Assembly (NCBI RefSeq): GCF_964199755.1
Contig: NC_133898.1
Location: 109,935,847-109,999,846 of the forward strand
DNA from: Larus michahellis
Lineage: Eukaryota > Chordata > Aves > Charadriiformes > Laridae
Reading direction: 5' to 3'
Length of the DNA: 64,000 nt
Part shown: one piece after another, positions 34,210 through 46,728 of the stretch
Layout: every line of letters begins with the position of its first letter
How positions within the stretch are numbered: position 1 is the stretch's first letter
The notes under the pieces: generated by a model
The model's database searches: none
Told to the model about the DNA's origin: nothing
Seen by the model: the letters and a program-made list of their open reading frames with translations, nothing else
Made by a program: the position numbers and the translations under genes

Positions 34210-37116
34210 CAAAATCTATGAATAGATCAATCTACAATGCTATTAAAAATGTCCTATCTTTAAAGTAAACATCATGATCCTCAGAATAAGCATACATGAA
34301 AGAGAATGCAGTATTTGGTGTATGGTTTTACCTGGTGTACTGTTCCATGTTCCCTTGGTGGTTATGAAAGAGAGGTACTACATTTAGGGTTTGGAACAAA
34401 CGCCAGGCAGAATTTCTAGGTTTGTTAAATAACACACATTAGTCACTGTTTTTACCCATTCCATTCTGTTATGCTATGCTAAGACAGTAAAGGAAAGATA
34501 TCTTGACTTCTTTTACTTAAATGGTGTACGTGAGAACAAGAAAATGTGTTCTCTTTGGTTCTGTCTTCTAAGACTGGTGAAATTTTCATGCTAAGAGCCC
34601 TACAGTTTCAAGCATGCTCTTGTTTCAGCTGATTATAACAGACATAAGGGTTCCTATCTATATTTAATAAAAGCAAGTGCAACATTTTCTGAAGTGATTG
34701 CAGAGCAGAGCTGATTGTCTAAACGAGGCTCATAACCAATACATGAACTGAGTGTATGCTTTGGAGAAAATTCCAATGGACGTTCTTAAGACTGGACTAT
34801 GAAAATGCTTCTTATGTTGCTCTTTATTGACCTCAGAACCTCAAAATAATTATTTTAAAATATGTTTTCTCCTTAAACATCGCATCAACTTATAAAAATC
34901 TTAAAAAGTCAAGTTGCACTGTTGGTTTAAAAAGCAGACTTTTCACACCTGACAGAAGAAAAGTGGTATTTAACCTTCAGGTTACACGTCAGTCCTGCTA
35001 GATATAAATATGATGGAATGAGATGGGGCTGGTAATTCTGTTCTGTTAATTGATTATCAGTTGGTTGACATGGCAACCGGACTTCCAAAATATTGACCAC
35101 ACACATGGCATCTACATGTATGATAATTACTTTTTAAATCTATATAGAAAAACATATACATCACATCACAGATGATACTTTCCAAAATATCTGCTCCAAG
35201 TTATGAAAATGCAGAGTATGTTTTCAATATAATGTATTGTACATAAGTATAAAATAATATTTATGCACCTGGCTCAGTCATCTCTGTGAGCCTCCAACTC
35301 TCAGAGGCAATGCCCAATGACAGCTGCTGGGGAGAGTAAAGATGAGGCTTTAAGAAGTCCTGTAGCACTGAAATCAGCCAGAGAACATATATAACTAGAA
35401 CAAAAACTTCAACAGATGTTAGGGGTATTAAAGCCAAGTGAGCATTTTAAGGGCTTTCCCCACTTCCTACCTGATGCAAATGCCAATAGGATTAAAACCC
35501 CATCAATCATCACTGCAACCAAAATGGAAGAACTTTGATACAGTTCCCAAACGTTTTATCAGTATTACAGGCAGGGCCAGCTTGATGTTTGGTAGACAGT
35601 TTAAAAAAAAAAAAAAACCACAACAAAAAACCCAAACCAGATTTCTGGCTATAACTTTTCTCTGCCTGTAAATTCAAGGCTAAAGACAGCTCTGAGTTGG
35701 CCAACGCATCTATTATTGAGCCAGTTCCACAATTATCTTCAACTTCGCAGTGCTGCACCAATGCAAAGCTCCTTGGAAATCCTATCGAACCAGGAGGAGG
35801 AAATGTCTTACGAGAATAGTCTCACTTTTTTAGGTGCCTTTCATAGCCTTCAAAGTATCCCCTGAAATCTCCAGAGACCACCCCTCTGAATTATTCCATA
35901 TTTAGATTTTCAGAGATACTTTATTTTGCACAGTGAAGAGAAATGCCCCAGCGAAGCAAGTGAAACCTCTCTTGACTGTAGACTATTGTCCATGGGAGGA
36001 CACTAACTTAGACCAGACCCCTAACTTCTAAGGAGCTAAGGGAGGGTGGGGGGTTAATCCCATTCTAAGAAACTTCTTTCACACCATAAACAGTTCTATA
36101 GTGACTGTGCAGCAGTGAGCCTGCTATATGTATGTTCAGTCTTGACTCCTAGCTCTTCACTTAAGTTATATTGCTGCAGCTGCAGAAACTGCCTTTCCAC
36201 ATCAAATTAAGACTACGAGTAAAAGCCCTAGCTGATGCCTCATTAGCTGATAGAGTGCATTACATTTTCTGGCCTGCTCTGGTCTCTCTGTGCCAAAGGA
36301 AAGAGGATGGCTTCAGTGTACATAAGAACTCAGTAGTTTCAGTGGCAGAGTAGCTTCTGCTTCATTCCCAGCTCTGGTTCTTATCTTGAGGAGGCAAGTG
36401 GGTCACATGTGTTTTTTAGACCCATTGCTTATAAATGATAACATGTTATAATAGTATAGCCTAAATTTGAGAATGTTATCTCACAGTGCGTTTGCACCAC
36501 TTCTTAAAAAATTTATGCTGAAAAACAAATGCAGTCTTAGGCAACATAAGGATATCCCATATGACTCACTATCAGCATCTGAATGCTAAGCACAAGCATC
36601 AAGCACTTTAAAAAGTAGAGGTACTTTTTCCTTCTGTGGGTCATCAGTAGGCAGGCGTGCTGCTTATTCAGTGAGCAGGTGAGCAAGCCCCGTGACTGAC
36701 TATCTGGTGGACAGCTGGATGACTTTTTACAGATCAGATGTAGAGTAGGCCTGTTCGCAAGATCATGGTCTGGAGACTGCTTGTAGACAAGCATACTTTT
36801 TGGAAGATTGTGTGCCTGCAAACCAACCAGTGCTTCTCTTCTTCCAGAAACCAGCACTGCAGTGCCGACTGTATCTGGGCAGCCTCCTCATGACCAACTT
36901 CACAATGAAATGGACTGCCTTCCAGGGTAAAGGCAGAAAGTTGATTAAACAGCAGCAGAAGACTGTTCTTTATAGATTCAGGATTTCAGCTCCTAGGCTT
37001 TGTTCATTCTGCCCTTGAAGTGATATAAAGAAATCATCCACTATCCCAGGGTTGTGAATGTTGTCTCTTCTTGTGTGGAAGTCTGCTGTCCTTTAGAGGA
37101 GAGAAAACATTCTGAG
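34210..37116. other. Non-coding sequence
   Basis: No supported gene, RNA or mobile element. An A-run lies near 35603-35618. ORFs are short and unlike known families. Confidence 0.5.
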
Positions 37117-37557
37117 TCAGCCAAACTGCGGGAAATCCAGGACCTGGCATACACAGGCTACATCCGCAGGAGTAAATATAATGTGATCAAGACCATTGAT
37201 AAAGTCTGTGGCACTTAAGCCAGCTGGCACAAGGTAGGCCATATCCATTCTGTCCATCCTTCTTACTGCCTGTGAGAGGACAGCCTTATGCAAACTACTC
37301 ATTAGGAACGCTTCCTGGGCTGCCCAGCTTCCCAACAGTACCCGGGAATCGATCGGGAGAGTTGTCACAGACTAACCGTGTGCCAGGGACTGCTCTAACA
37401 ATTTAATAGTATTGATGGCTGGGTTCCAGTGCCAGGAACCCTCCCTGGCAGTGTTCAGTGGGTCCCACCCGTATTGCAAGGGATAGAGGCAGCTGCAAAC
37501 CGGCCATCCCTTTGGGGTCTCAGTGGGTAGAACTGACAAGCTTTTTGTCATCATGGC
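37117..37557 (-). pseudogene. Decayed open frame of unknown origin
   Basis: On the minus strand one frame runs about 146 codons from the ATG pair near 37549-37554 to the stop just before 37117, broken by a single in-frame TAG at 37372-37374. The composition is protein-like (tryptophan- and proline-rich stretch GWPVCSCLYPLQYGWDPLN, later MDMAYLVPAGLSATDFINGL) and the local base content is less AT-rich than the flanks. I do not recognise the family. It may be a remnant of an endogenous retrovirus or other insertion, or an old processed gene copy; no LTR, tail or flanking duplication was seen. A chance frame is possible. Confidence 0.3.
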
Positions 37558-40479
37558 CTAAATTGGAATAAAATAAGCATCGTAATCTGAGAGCTGCAGC
37601 AGCTTCAAAAAGCAGCTTCAAAACTTAAAAAAAAGTTCCATGTCTTTATGGTCAGGCACCTCCACTGGAGGCAGCAAAGAATCAATGTAAATTGGGCAGA
37701 ATCACAGTGAAATCAACTTAGTTACAGAACAGAACAAAAAGGTGTTGATGTTTTTCATCTTTTTTTTCCCCTCATGTGCATTGTCTGCATAAATGCAAGA
37801 TCTTTTAGATCTTGTATGGCAATGGACCAAAATTGTCAATATCTTTAGTTTTAGCTCAAAGGAAAAGAAAAGGTTAAAAAATAATTTTATATGACCTTTA
37901 CAAGCTGGTCTTTCTCCTAAGACAGAAAATGACTTTGCCTCACATTACATTATTTTTAACAAGCTATAACATATTTACCGAATATTTTGCTACTGTGATT
38001 GCTCTCTTCAGCCTCTTTCCTTACCCGATTTTCCTCCCCAGATTACTAGTCTATTTTTTAATGGAGAAATTTTCACACATAACAGAATAATACTCTCTTG
38101 AGACCGGTGAATAAATGAGGTGGTGATGATGATGATGATTATTATTATTATATCTTATTTTTCCCCACTTTTTTGTCTTATTCTAAGCTAGAATTTCAGG
38201 TTTGTCCAAGTTTGTCTCACAGAACTTCAATGCCAAATGGTTCTGAAACTGAAAACTGATATTCATTACAAAGTGGGGGTTTTTTACGTTTTTTTTTTAA
38301 CGGGTTGTTTTATTGTTGGTGTCGAAGTGTCATATTCAAAAAATCACATTGTAAAAGTCTTTTCTACAATTTTCACTCTAACTTGTTTCTCTTTAGGAAA
38401 CACAGCTAAATGAAAAAACCCAAACAGGTATAGCTGTGAGAAGACCTTATGTTGCCGAATTAGTACCTGTTTGTTGTCATAAAAGATAAAAATCTAATTG
38501 ACGATTCACTATTTATGTTATTCATTTGGATTTTACATTGAGCTCAGCCTAGATAACAAGCAGTGCAATTGTTTTCACCTTTTCAGTTGGCATAGTAATC
38601 TGGGGAAGTCTTCAAACATTTTTATAATGATTTAGTGGCAAATACCACAAGGGAAAGGTTTCTGTCTTAAATGTTACTTTGTAATTAAAATATCCAACTT
38701 GGAGGTTATTTCTCTTGTGTGCAAATTTTGTAAAATGTTGTTCTGATATACCAAAGAATTTGTCTCTTTAATTAAGGGAATGCAGATGGACTTCTATCTC
38801 TGCCGTCAGGTACCGTGCATAGATATGGCTGTTTACTCCAAACTTCTTACTTATTTTGCAGTGCTAGTTTAGTGGAAATATCGCTTTGGTAGTTTCAGTT
38901 AAGTCAGAAATTGCAGTCAAAAGTTTCTGTTAGAGGCTGTCAGAGAATGAGAATGTTCCCTGGGCAGTGTTGCCCAATGCAGCTGTGACGTTTGCAGTTA
39001 TTCTATTTGAAAACACAGGATTCAGAGCTATTTGTCTCTCTTTCTTTGTCCATTCCTCACTTGTTAGAGGAGCAAGAGGACAATACTCAAAGGAAAAGGG
39101 TTTTGACTGTAGTAACAGTGATTAAGAGCCAGATGAAATCTGGAACTTCCATTCTCTGTAGAAGTCTAACATTTCAAAGCATCTTTCTTTTGATTTAAGA
39201 TGATCTCACAAACAAATAAAAAACCTTGAAAAATATTGTTGGTGGAAAGTAAATATTAAAAGAATTTCAGGAAATCACAGAATATCCTATGATTTTTCCA
39301 GAATTACGTGGTGCACCCAGCTAATTTAGAAGTGGGAGCACTCTTGGGAGTTACCCAGAATTAGGACTAGCGCAGGGAGCATGTGGAACAGGATGTCTAA
39401 CAAATCAAGTCTTGAAGGGCCTTCCAGCGTCTTTAAAGCTTGGATCTAACTAGATTTCCCAAGGCTACTATGTTCTTGGCTCCATGATGTCCTGTGGCTC
39501 CTGACTGTGCCAAGAAACTTGATCTTGAGATTGGCTGTTCAGTCTGTTAAATCCCCAGTTGCCTGCCTCTGAAACAATCTGTTTGGTGCAGCCTACTAGG
39601 GAGCTGCGTTTGTGATTTGTCAGAGCTTGATAGAAAGTAAAATATTTCCCCAGAACTTTGTTTTTCACGTAGGAGTGCTTCTCTAATGAAATACTGCCAT
39701 GTTTGAAAACATCTTACCTGCTTTCTCCTTGTAATAGGAAGTTTGCAGTCTGAGAAACTGGGTGAAGGAATAGAAATTAAAGGAGCATGATCTATTTAGG
39801 TTTTTTCTTAGTTGAAAAATGCTGAATATTGCTGCTTTTTTTTTTTTTTTTCCCTACAGAGAAGGTAAAACTCAGTGTTGAATGAGAAAGTGTTTGTGTA
39901 GGGAAGCAGTTACCTACCAAACAGCTAGGCATGAACAAACATCAGAAAAAAATCTGGGTTTTATGTTCATGGCAAAAATGAGTATTTTCATCTTATTGAT
40001 CTTAATCTATATTCAAGGTAAGATGTCACTGACAGCAGAACAGTTATCTGTCAGCATTGTATCCCAGGAGAATGGCAAATGGATCCAGCAGTTTTCTGTA
40101 GCATACTTCGGAAAAAAAATGTTATTCCAATATTGATCATGTATGTGTCCAGGGCAAATGGATGCTCTGATTAGTTGCTCCAGGTGATGTAGAAAACAGG
40201 TATATTTTTGTTGCCATGAAAGGGAAATTGCATGGTTCTTTCTTATCTTACCCAAAGGAATAAATACAGAAGATCGAATTCAGGTGATATTTAACTCAGT
40301 AGAACCACATTAACCTTGGTCATAGTTGTCTCAGATGAAATATCCATATACTTTATGTATCTAGAAAAGGTCTTAATGAAGCCAGCCCTAATTAACTGTT
40401 CAGACATCATTGGATTAATCATAGTTTAATAAAAGATAACAGAGATAAGTTATTGTGTTTACTTGCCTATTTTAACAAA
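37558..40479. other. Non-coding sequence
   Basis: No gene recognised. It contains the trinucleotide repeat at 38121-38150 and a T17 run at 39836-39852. Confidence 0.5.
38121..38150 (+). repeat. Compound (GAT)n(TTA)n microsatellite
   Basis: Five GAT-type units are followed directly by ATT units, a compound trinucleotide microsatellite. Confidence 0.85.
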
Positions 40480-40482
40480 TTT

Positions 40483-40612
40483 TCATAGAATCATAGAATC
40501 ATAGAATTGTTGAGGTTGGAAGGGACCTTTAAGATCATCGAGTCCAACCTTTAGCCTACCCTGACAAGAGCCACTTCTAAACCATGTCCCTCAGTGCCCC
40601 ATCTGCCCTTTT
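40483..40612 (-). mobile_element. Very short CR1 3' end, nearly identical to the 8733 copy
   Basis: About 130 bp of CR1 3' end in antisense: three tandem TCATAGAA-type units, GTTGAGGTTGGAAGGGACC, then CAACCTTTAGCCTACCCTGA and GTGCCCCATCTGCCC. Apart from tail-unit number, it differs from the 8733-10347 copy by about two substitutions over the shared stretch. TTTTCAT occurs at both edges (40480-40486 and 40609-40615), a possible target-site duplication that partly overlaps the tail. The copy is severely 5'-truncated. Confidence 0.93.
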
Positions 40613-40859
40613 CATGTTATTCAAGGCAAGAACACCTGACTGCCAGTCTTTTTCCAGTTTATATTGGTATGTTTCTTTTGACACTTTCTACAGACCTTAA
40701 ATTATTTTTATGTTCTTTTTTTGTGGTCCTTCCACTTTTTTTTCCCAACATCCTTTTCTAAAAGGAAACACCAAGAGTCCATAGCATGCCAGTAACAGTC
40801 TCACCGATCCTGTATCTGGATTTACAGTTGTATATCTCTTGTTAGTAAACTCAAGTGTC

Positions 40860-41640
40860 AATTCATTCTGTCATTTTGCTACAGGATGGCGTTGGGTTAT
40901 TGTATTAGTAGCACATATTTAACTCCTTAACAATATGATATCTGTGCGGTTACTTTTGTCAACAAAAATCAACTGTCTAAAAATATCCATCACATCTTAT
41001 TTGAAAAAAACCCTAATTTTTTTGTAAAATCTATGTTGACAGAGATTGTCTAGAATCCTGTCTCTTAATTCTTTATTTATTGATTTTTAAACCTTTTTCT
41101 ATTAATTTACCTCTGACTGGAATCAGACTAATCAATTATCATCCATATCATTCCATTTCCTCATCCTGCATGTGACAAAAAAAATAAAAATCAGTGTTTT
41201 CAGTCTTCTACAATTTCATTGTCACTGTAATAAATAAATAAAATTAAAATCAGGAGGCCATATATTTCCTCAGCAAACAATTAAGTGTTACTGGAAACGT
41301 CTTATGCGCCTTTGATGTTGTCTAATATCTTTCTCAGTTACTAGTGAATTAAGAATCTTTCCTTTATTCCTGTGTGATCCATGTATCTTATCTGGCTTCC
41401 TTCTAAAGACAGAACAGGAGTATTAATTGAATAAGTGTTCCTTTTCTGCACTATTAATAATTTAACAATTCATGTCTAGTTAAAAGGCCCGTTTCATTGC
41501 TATGATTCATTTCTTTTTCAGTGCATTAGAATTCCTCACTCTTAGCTGTGCCGCAAATGGATTTTTTTCCCATTGTTAGCTTTCCTATAGTTTAGATGGT
41601 TTTAGCTACCTGTCATTGTGTTTCAATATTATTAACATGG
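40860..41640 (-). mobile_element. Ancient CR1/L3-like LINE remnant, antisense
   Basis: Landmarks on the + strand in the order expected for an antisense element: TTTGTAAAATCTATGTTGAC (counterpart of the CAAACCCATGCTGAC motif), CTGACTGGAATCAGACTAAT, CAGTGTTTTCAGTCTTCTAC, and later AT-rich blocks typical of the inter-domain region of old CR1/L3 elements. It is highly diverged with no open frame. Limits are approximate. Confidence 0.6.
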
Positions 41641-42720
41641 GTTTTGTAAAGGAAAGTCATGCCTTACAAACCTATTGTGCTTTTTTGGAGGAATCGGCAT
41701 GCATTAGGGAAAACTGGCTGGTACTGTCAACAAACTCTCTCAAAAGGCTCCTACATAAACAAAGCATCCACTGAATAAGAACCAAAATCATTATGTAGAT
41801 AAATAATTGCCTAGAATACAGAAAATGGAGATTGGAGTAAGGAGCAAATTTTCGCAGTGCAAAAAGTTTATCAGCAGAGCTCTTCAGGGATCTATGCTAA
41901 GATTGGTAATTTCCAGCATATTAAAAAAATGAGGCATTCCTTGGAAAACGTGATAGTGTTTACTGATACCGAGTTATTCAGAAAATCCTGACCATGAAAA
42001 ATCAGAAAAGAGCCTTATAAGACTGAGTGGTCACTGTAACAGTAGATGAAATTCAGTTAGATACATCCAATGGTAAGCAAAATAGATAGGGAAAATAATC
42101 TGAATTTTACATAGAAAGTAGATTCATCTCTGAGCTGATTACTATTCTTCTGGAATGATGTCTTAGAATTACAGTAGATAGTTCTGTTAAAAATGTCATC
42201 CTCGTGCTCTAAATCAAGGCAATATTAAGAACTATTTAAAAAAGAACAGAGAACACAGTGAAAACCACTCCTTCCCTCTCCACGGAAGGGGGTGATTTGT
42301 CTGCAGCTGTGTTCCCTCCTCCCTCCCCACTGCAGAAATACATACTAGTACTGGAGGAGGTTCTGAAAAGTTTAGCAAAGGTGATCAAGTACATGAAATA
42401 GCTTCTGACAGGGAACATCTAAATGGATTAGGACTTTCAACATGGAAATTATATGAGTGAAGGTGTATGTGGTAGAGGTCCATGAAATCAAAAGTGCTGT
42501 GGGTAGACTAGTAAATAGGGAATGATTGTGCCTTCCAATATAAGGTTTGGGGCCTTAGATTCAAAACAGATGATAGTGGTTCTTAACACAACGTGTGGTT
42601 TATCTGCAAAACACCCTGACACAGGATGCTCCAAATGGTGAGAGTTTAAATGTATTCAGAAGCGACCAGAAAAAATTATGGAAAAAAAACCCTAAAATAA
42701 AAGACTACTAAATTTTAAAA
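41639..42720 (+). mobile_element. Ancient CR1/L3-like LINE remnant, sense
   Basis: At 41639 the + strand still translates to GFCKGKSCLTNLLCFF, the reverse transcriptase motif that reads [16 protein letters not shown] in the younger copy at 8733-10347. Further right come decayed versions of the PQGSVLGP block (near 41880), the FADDTKL block (near 41955) and the MRFNKAKC block (near 42045). A 3' segment near 42460-42680 contains GTCCATGAAATCA, ACACAACGTGTGGTTTATCT and CACAGGATG. It abuts the antisense remnant on its left head to head. Confidence 0.65.
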
Positions 42721-45199
42721 AAATTACACTTCTGTCCTCTGAAGTTTTTGAATGAACTTCTGGGGATTCCAAAAGTAATCTTTTCTGGTAAAGTTATTGT
42801 TAAATGCGTGCACTTCTGTGCTATTCCCTATGCATCCTCTTGTCTGAGTCTGGATGCTGGTCCACGCAGAATCACGGTTTCAACAGGTATGGCCACTCTT
42901 AAGGAATGCTAGGGGTGAGAGCAAATAATTCCGTGTAGGACTTTCAGAAATTTAAAACACATTGCAGTCCAGATCTGTCAGAATCAAAATTAGCAGTTGT
43001 GACAGCATTTTAAGCCTATCCAGAACTTTTTTTTGCCTTCAATTACCTCAAAATCAACTACAAATTGTGTCACTGGCTCTAACTTTTCTCCTAGCTCTGA
43101 GGACACCATAAAACATAGCAATTAATTTGCATCTTCAGTCCCTATTTTTATAACTGTATTTCAAACCTAACCATAGTTTTTAATCAGTTTGATTTATATC
43201 AACTGCAGAATTTAGTCAATTCACTCTTGCTAGTGTCCAACGTCCTTGCCCTACAAATTACATAGAATCTAATAATAAATCTGCTTTCTGTCATCATTTA
43301 TAAGATGACCTTAATCATAATATCTTTCCCAGTGTTAGGTTTAATAAAAGTCAGTGAACCAGCTTTTCTTTACAGTTTTTGATAAATTGGTTGCTCATGT
43401 TGGACACAGTCCTCATTTTAACCCTGCAGGTTTTGAGGGGTCCTGACATAACCTGAAATCCCCATGCAGCCAACCCAGAACAGCATGGGAACCTGCAGTC
43501 ATAAACATTTTGTTCCTACCAGCACCACCCCACTTCTTGGGTCTTGGGTTCTCACTAGTGCTGCCCTAACCTGTCACCCTAATCCCATCTCTCACCTAAA
43601 TCTTAGTTACAAGTCTACAAAGCCATAGATATGCCAAAGTGATAGACCTGACTAGAGGACAGCTGAGCAGTCAGCAATAGAAGGTAGGTAGTTTGTCTTC
43701 CGACACATGAGTCTTAATGGATATATTTGCTGCAAAAGTCTAGGCAGTGCTATGTAGCCACCATTAACAAGATCTGCTCATGATCTATGCGACAAAAGTT
43801 TTGGGAAATCCTCTGGTACCTGAAGAAGAGATACTTCAGAGGTCTGTGCATATTCAGGTTCTTTAAGTTCCAAGTGTTCACCAGTTCAAAGCATTCACAT
43901 ATTTTTTGTTCTTTTCGACGCCTTAATTTTTTTTTCCATTTCTTTGACTGAGGCTGGTAATGTCTCCACTGCCACTGGTTGCTGTTTCTGCACTGACTGG
44001 AATATTATTTTACTTATCTTTCCAAGGACGCTTCCTCAGACTTTGCATATCTTATTCTGTTGTTATTGTGCATCAGGAGTATTAAACTACACAATGGCAG
44101 CTACTCTACTCATTAATGGGGGGAGGGGAAGAAATGCAGTCACAGGTTACTTATAATAATTGTTGCTCATGACAGCAACAAGTTACTTCATATTTAGAAG
44201 TCAATTCAGGAAATGTTAACCATAAACTCTGCTTGTTAAGTCCAGGCTTCACCCTGCTCAACCAAAGATGTGAATTATATAGCACTTGTCCCAGTTCTTT
44301 GCAGTCCTGAACCTTAGCCCATCTCCAAACCAATCCATTTGCTTAAGAGTAGCCCAGAATCCCATCACATGCACTATAACCTATTTTGAGTTGCTAAAAA
44401 CTTGCTTCAGAAATAAACATCGGTTTGATGGCTCCAGACCTTCAGCCATTCCTGAAGATCTTGTAAAATCTGTATTAAAAAAAATAATTCAGCAGTTTCT
44501 GTTGGCAAACCGTAATTGGAAGCAGAATTAAGTCTACTGTAGGCCAAAGACCCATGAGAGCCGTGATCTCTGGCCCTCATCATAAACCTGTAAATGACTA
44601 TGCTTTGCTGTTCACTCTGTTACCCTTGTAAACCACCTACCAATACTTGCTAAAAAATAAAATAAAAGTCATTATATGCCTGCTGGTTCCTGGTCTTATC
44701 CTAGCCATGTGAGCTTTGCAGGGTTCGAGTTTAAAGCTAATTAATCTATTCTTCCTGTTCTGAATACTTCCAGTTTACCAGCAATGCAGTGATGACTCAG
44801 AAGAACTAATTTTGTTAGCTCCCTCAAATAGAGTTCATGTGTCTTTTTTTGAATCTAGCAAACTGACTATTTCTGTTCCATAATAAAATGATACACACGT
44901 GCTTGCAATATGTGCAGGAGATTAATTCCTACCTCAGTGAATTAAGGTCCAGACTAGAAGGTGTAGGACAGCTTGCATACCAATTTTTCAAGTATTTATA
45001 GGTTTTAAAAGAGTGAGGCTGCCATTGTGTGTGTCCTGATTCTTCTATAATTGAAAAATTTTTTTGTTTATTCGAGGAAGAAGGGCTTTGTTGTTGTTGT
45101 ACCCTGGGTAGAATTGCTACGTTCGCTTTGTGCTGAAACACTGATCAAGGGCTGTCCAGTGGAGTGATACCAGCTGACCAGTCCACCTGAGATGGAGAA
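42721..45199. other. Non-coding sequence
   Basis: No gene, RNA or well-preserved element recognised. A C-rich stretch (about 43060-43660) contains scattered CCTAA-like words but no clear tandem unit. Confidence 0.45.
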
Positions 45200-45490
45200 T
45201 ATGTGCAGCAAGGCTGTTGCCAGTAGGAAACACAGATTCAGAGTTCCTTAGAAAGAAACAAGGAGCTAGCAGCACACCACCAGCAACAGTTGCAGCAAAT
45301 GTTAGGCACAGTTAAAAAGGTGGCAGCAGCAGTCCCAATAGAAGCTTCAAGAAGAACCCCTGAGCAATTGAGAGAACTTACGGCTCAATAAGAGCTGCAG
45401 CTACAGGAGCAACATTGAAAGCAAGAGGCTTCAGGACTAAGGAAAATAAGATCAGTAGACCATGATGAAAAAAACCTCAACACATAGAGC
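45200..45490 (+). pseudogene. Q-rich coding-like remnant of unknown origin
   Basis: One + strand frame reads with three stops through about 95 codons: ETQIQSSLERNKELAAHHQQ, QLQQMLGTVKKVAAAVPIEA, SRRTPEQLRELTAQ, stop, ELQLQEQH, stop, KQEASGLRKIRSVDHDE. The interruptions are TAG upstream near 45228, then TAA and TGA, consistent with C-to-T decay of CAG/CAA/CGA codons. The composition suggests a glutamine-rich helical segment. I cannot name the parent gene. It ends right beside the 3' tail of the next CR1. Confidence 0.35.
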
Positions 45491-45496
45491 AAGTAC

Positions 45497-46728
45497 AATC
45501 ATAGAATCACAGAATCATAAAATCATTTCAGTTGGAAAAGACCTTTAAGATCATTGAGTCCAACTGTTAACCTAGCACTGCCAAGTCCACCGCTAAACCA
45601 CGTCCCTACATCTACACACCTTTTAAATACCTAAAGGGATGGTGACTCAGCCATTTCCCTGGGCAGCCTGTTCCAATGCTTAATAACCCTTTCAGTGAAG
45701 ATTTTTTTCCTAATATCCAGTCTAAACCTCCCCTGGTACAACTTGAGGCCATTTCCTCTTGTCCTATCGCTTGTTACTTGGGAGGAGAGAATGACCTCCA
45801 CCTCTCTACAGCCTCCTTTCAGGTAGTTGTAGAGAGCAATAAGGTCTCCCTTCAGCCTCCTTTTCTCCAGGCTAAACAATCCTAGCTCCCTCAACCGCTC
45901 CTCATAAGACTTGTTCTCCAGACCCCTCACCAGCTTCACTGCCCTTCCCTGGACCCCTCCAGCACCTCAATGTCTTTCTTGTAGTGAGGGGCCCAAAACG
46001 GGACACAGCACTCGAGGTGGGGCCTCACCAGTGCCAAGTACAGAGCCACTTCACTACTCCTGCTGGCCACACTATTTCTGATACAACCAAGGATGCTGTG
46101 CCAACTTCTTGGCCACCTGGGCACACTGCTGGCTCATATTCAGCTGGCTGTCGACCAACACCCCCAGGTCCTTTTCTGCTGGGCAGCTCTCCAGCCACTC
46201 TGCCCCAAGCCTGTAATGCCGCATGGGGTTGTTGTGACCCAAATGCAGGACCCAGCATTTGGCCTTGTTGAACCTCATACTCTTGACCTCGGCCCATGGA
46301 TCCAGCCTGTCCTGATCCCTCTGTAGAGCCTTCCTATCCTCAAGCAGATCAACACTCCTGCCCAACTTGGTGTCATCTGCAAACTTACTGAGGGTGCACT
46401 GCATTCTCTCGTCCAGATTGTTGATAAAGCTATTAAACAGAACTGTCCCCAATACTAAGCCCTGGGGAACACCACCTGTGACCAGCCACCAACTGGATTT
46501 AACTCCATTCACCACTACTCTTTGGGCCCAGCCCTCCAGCCATTTTTTTACCCGGCAAAGAGTACTCCCGTCCAAGCCATAAACAGCCAGTTTCTCCAGG
46601 AGAATGCTGTGGGAAATGGTGTCAAAGGCTTCACTAAAGTTCAGGGAGACAACATCCACAGCCTTTCCCTTGTTCACTAAGCGAGTCACCTTGTCATAGA
46701 AGGAGATCAGGTTAGTCAAGCAGTTGAT
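45497..46728 (-). mobile_element. CR1 LINE, 5'-truncated, antisense to window
   Basis: The 3' tail lies at the left edge (AATCATAGAATCACAGAATC). Minus-strand frames read [57 protein letters not shown], the catalytic [26 protein letters not shown], then the C-terminal [20 protein letters not shown] and [15 protein letters not shown]. It has several frameshifts. It is related to the 8733 copy but more diverged. Confidence 0.95.
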
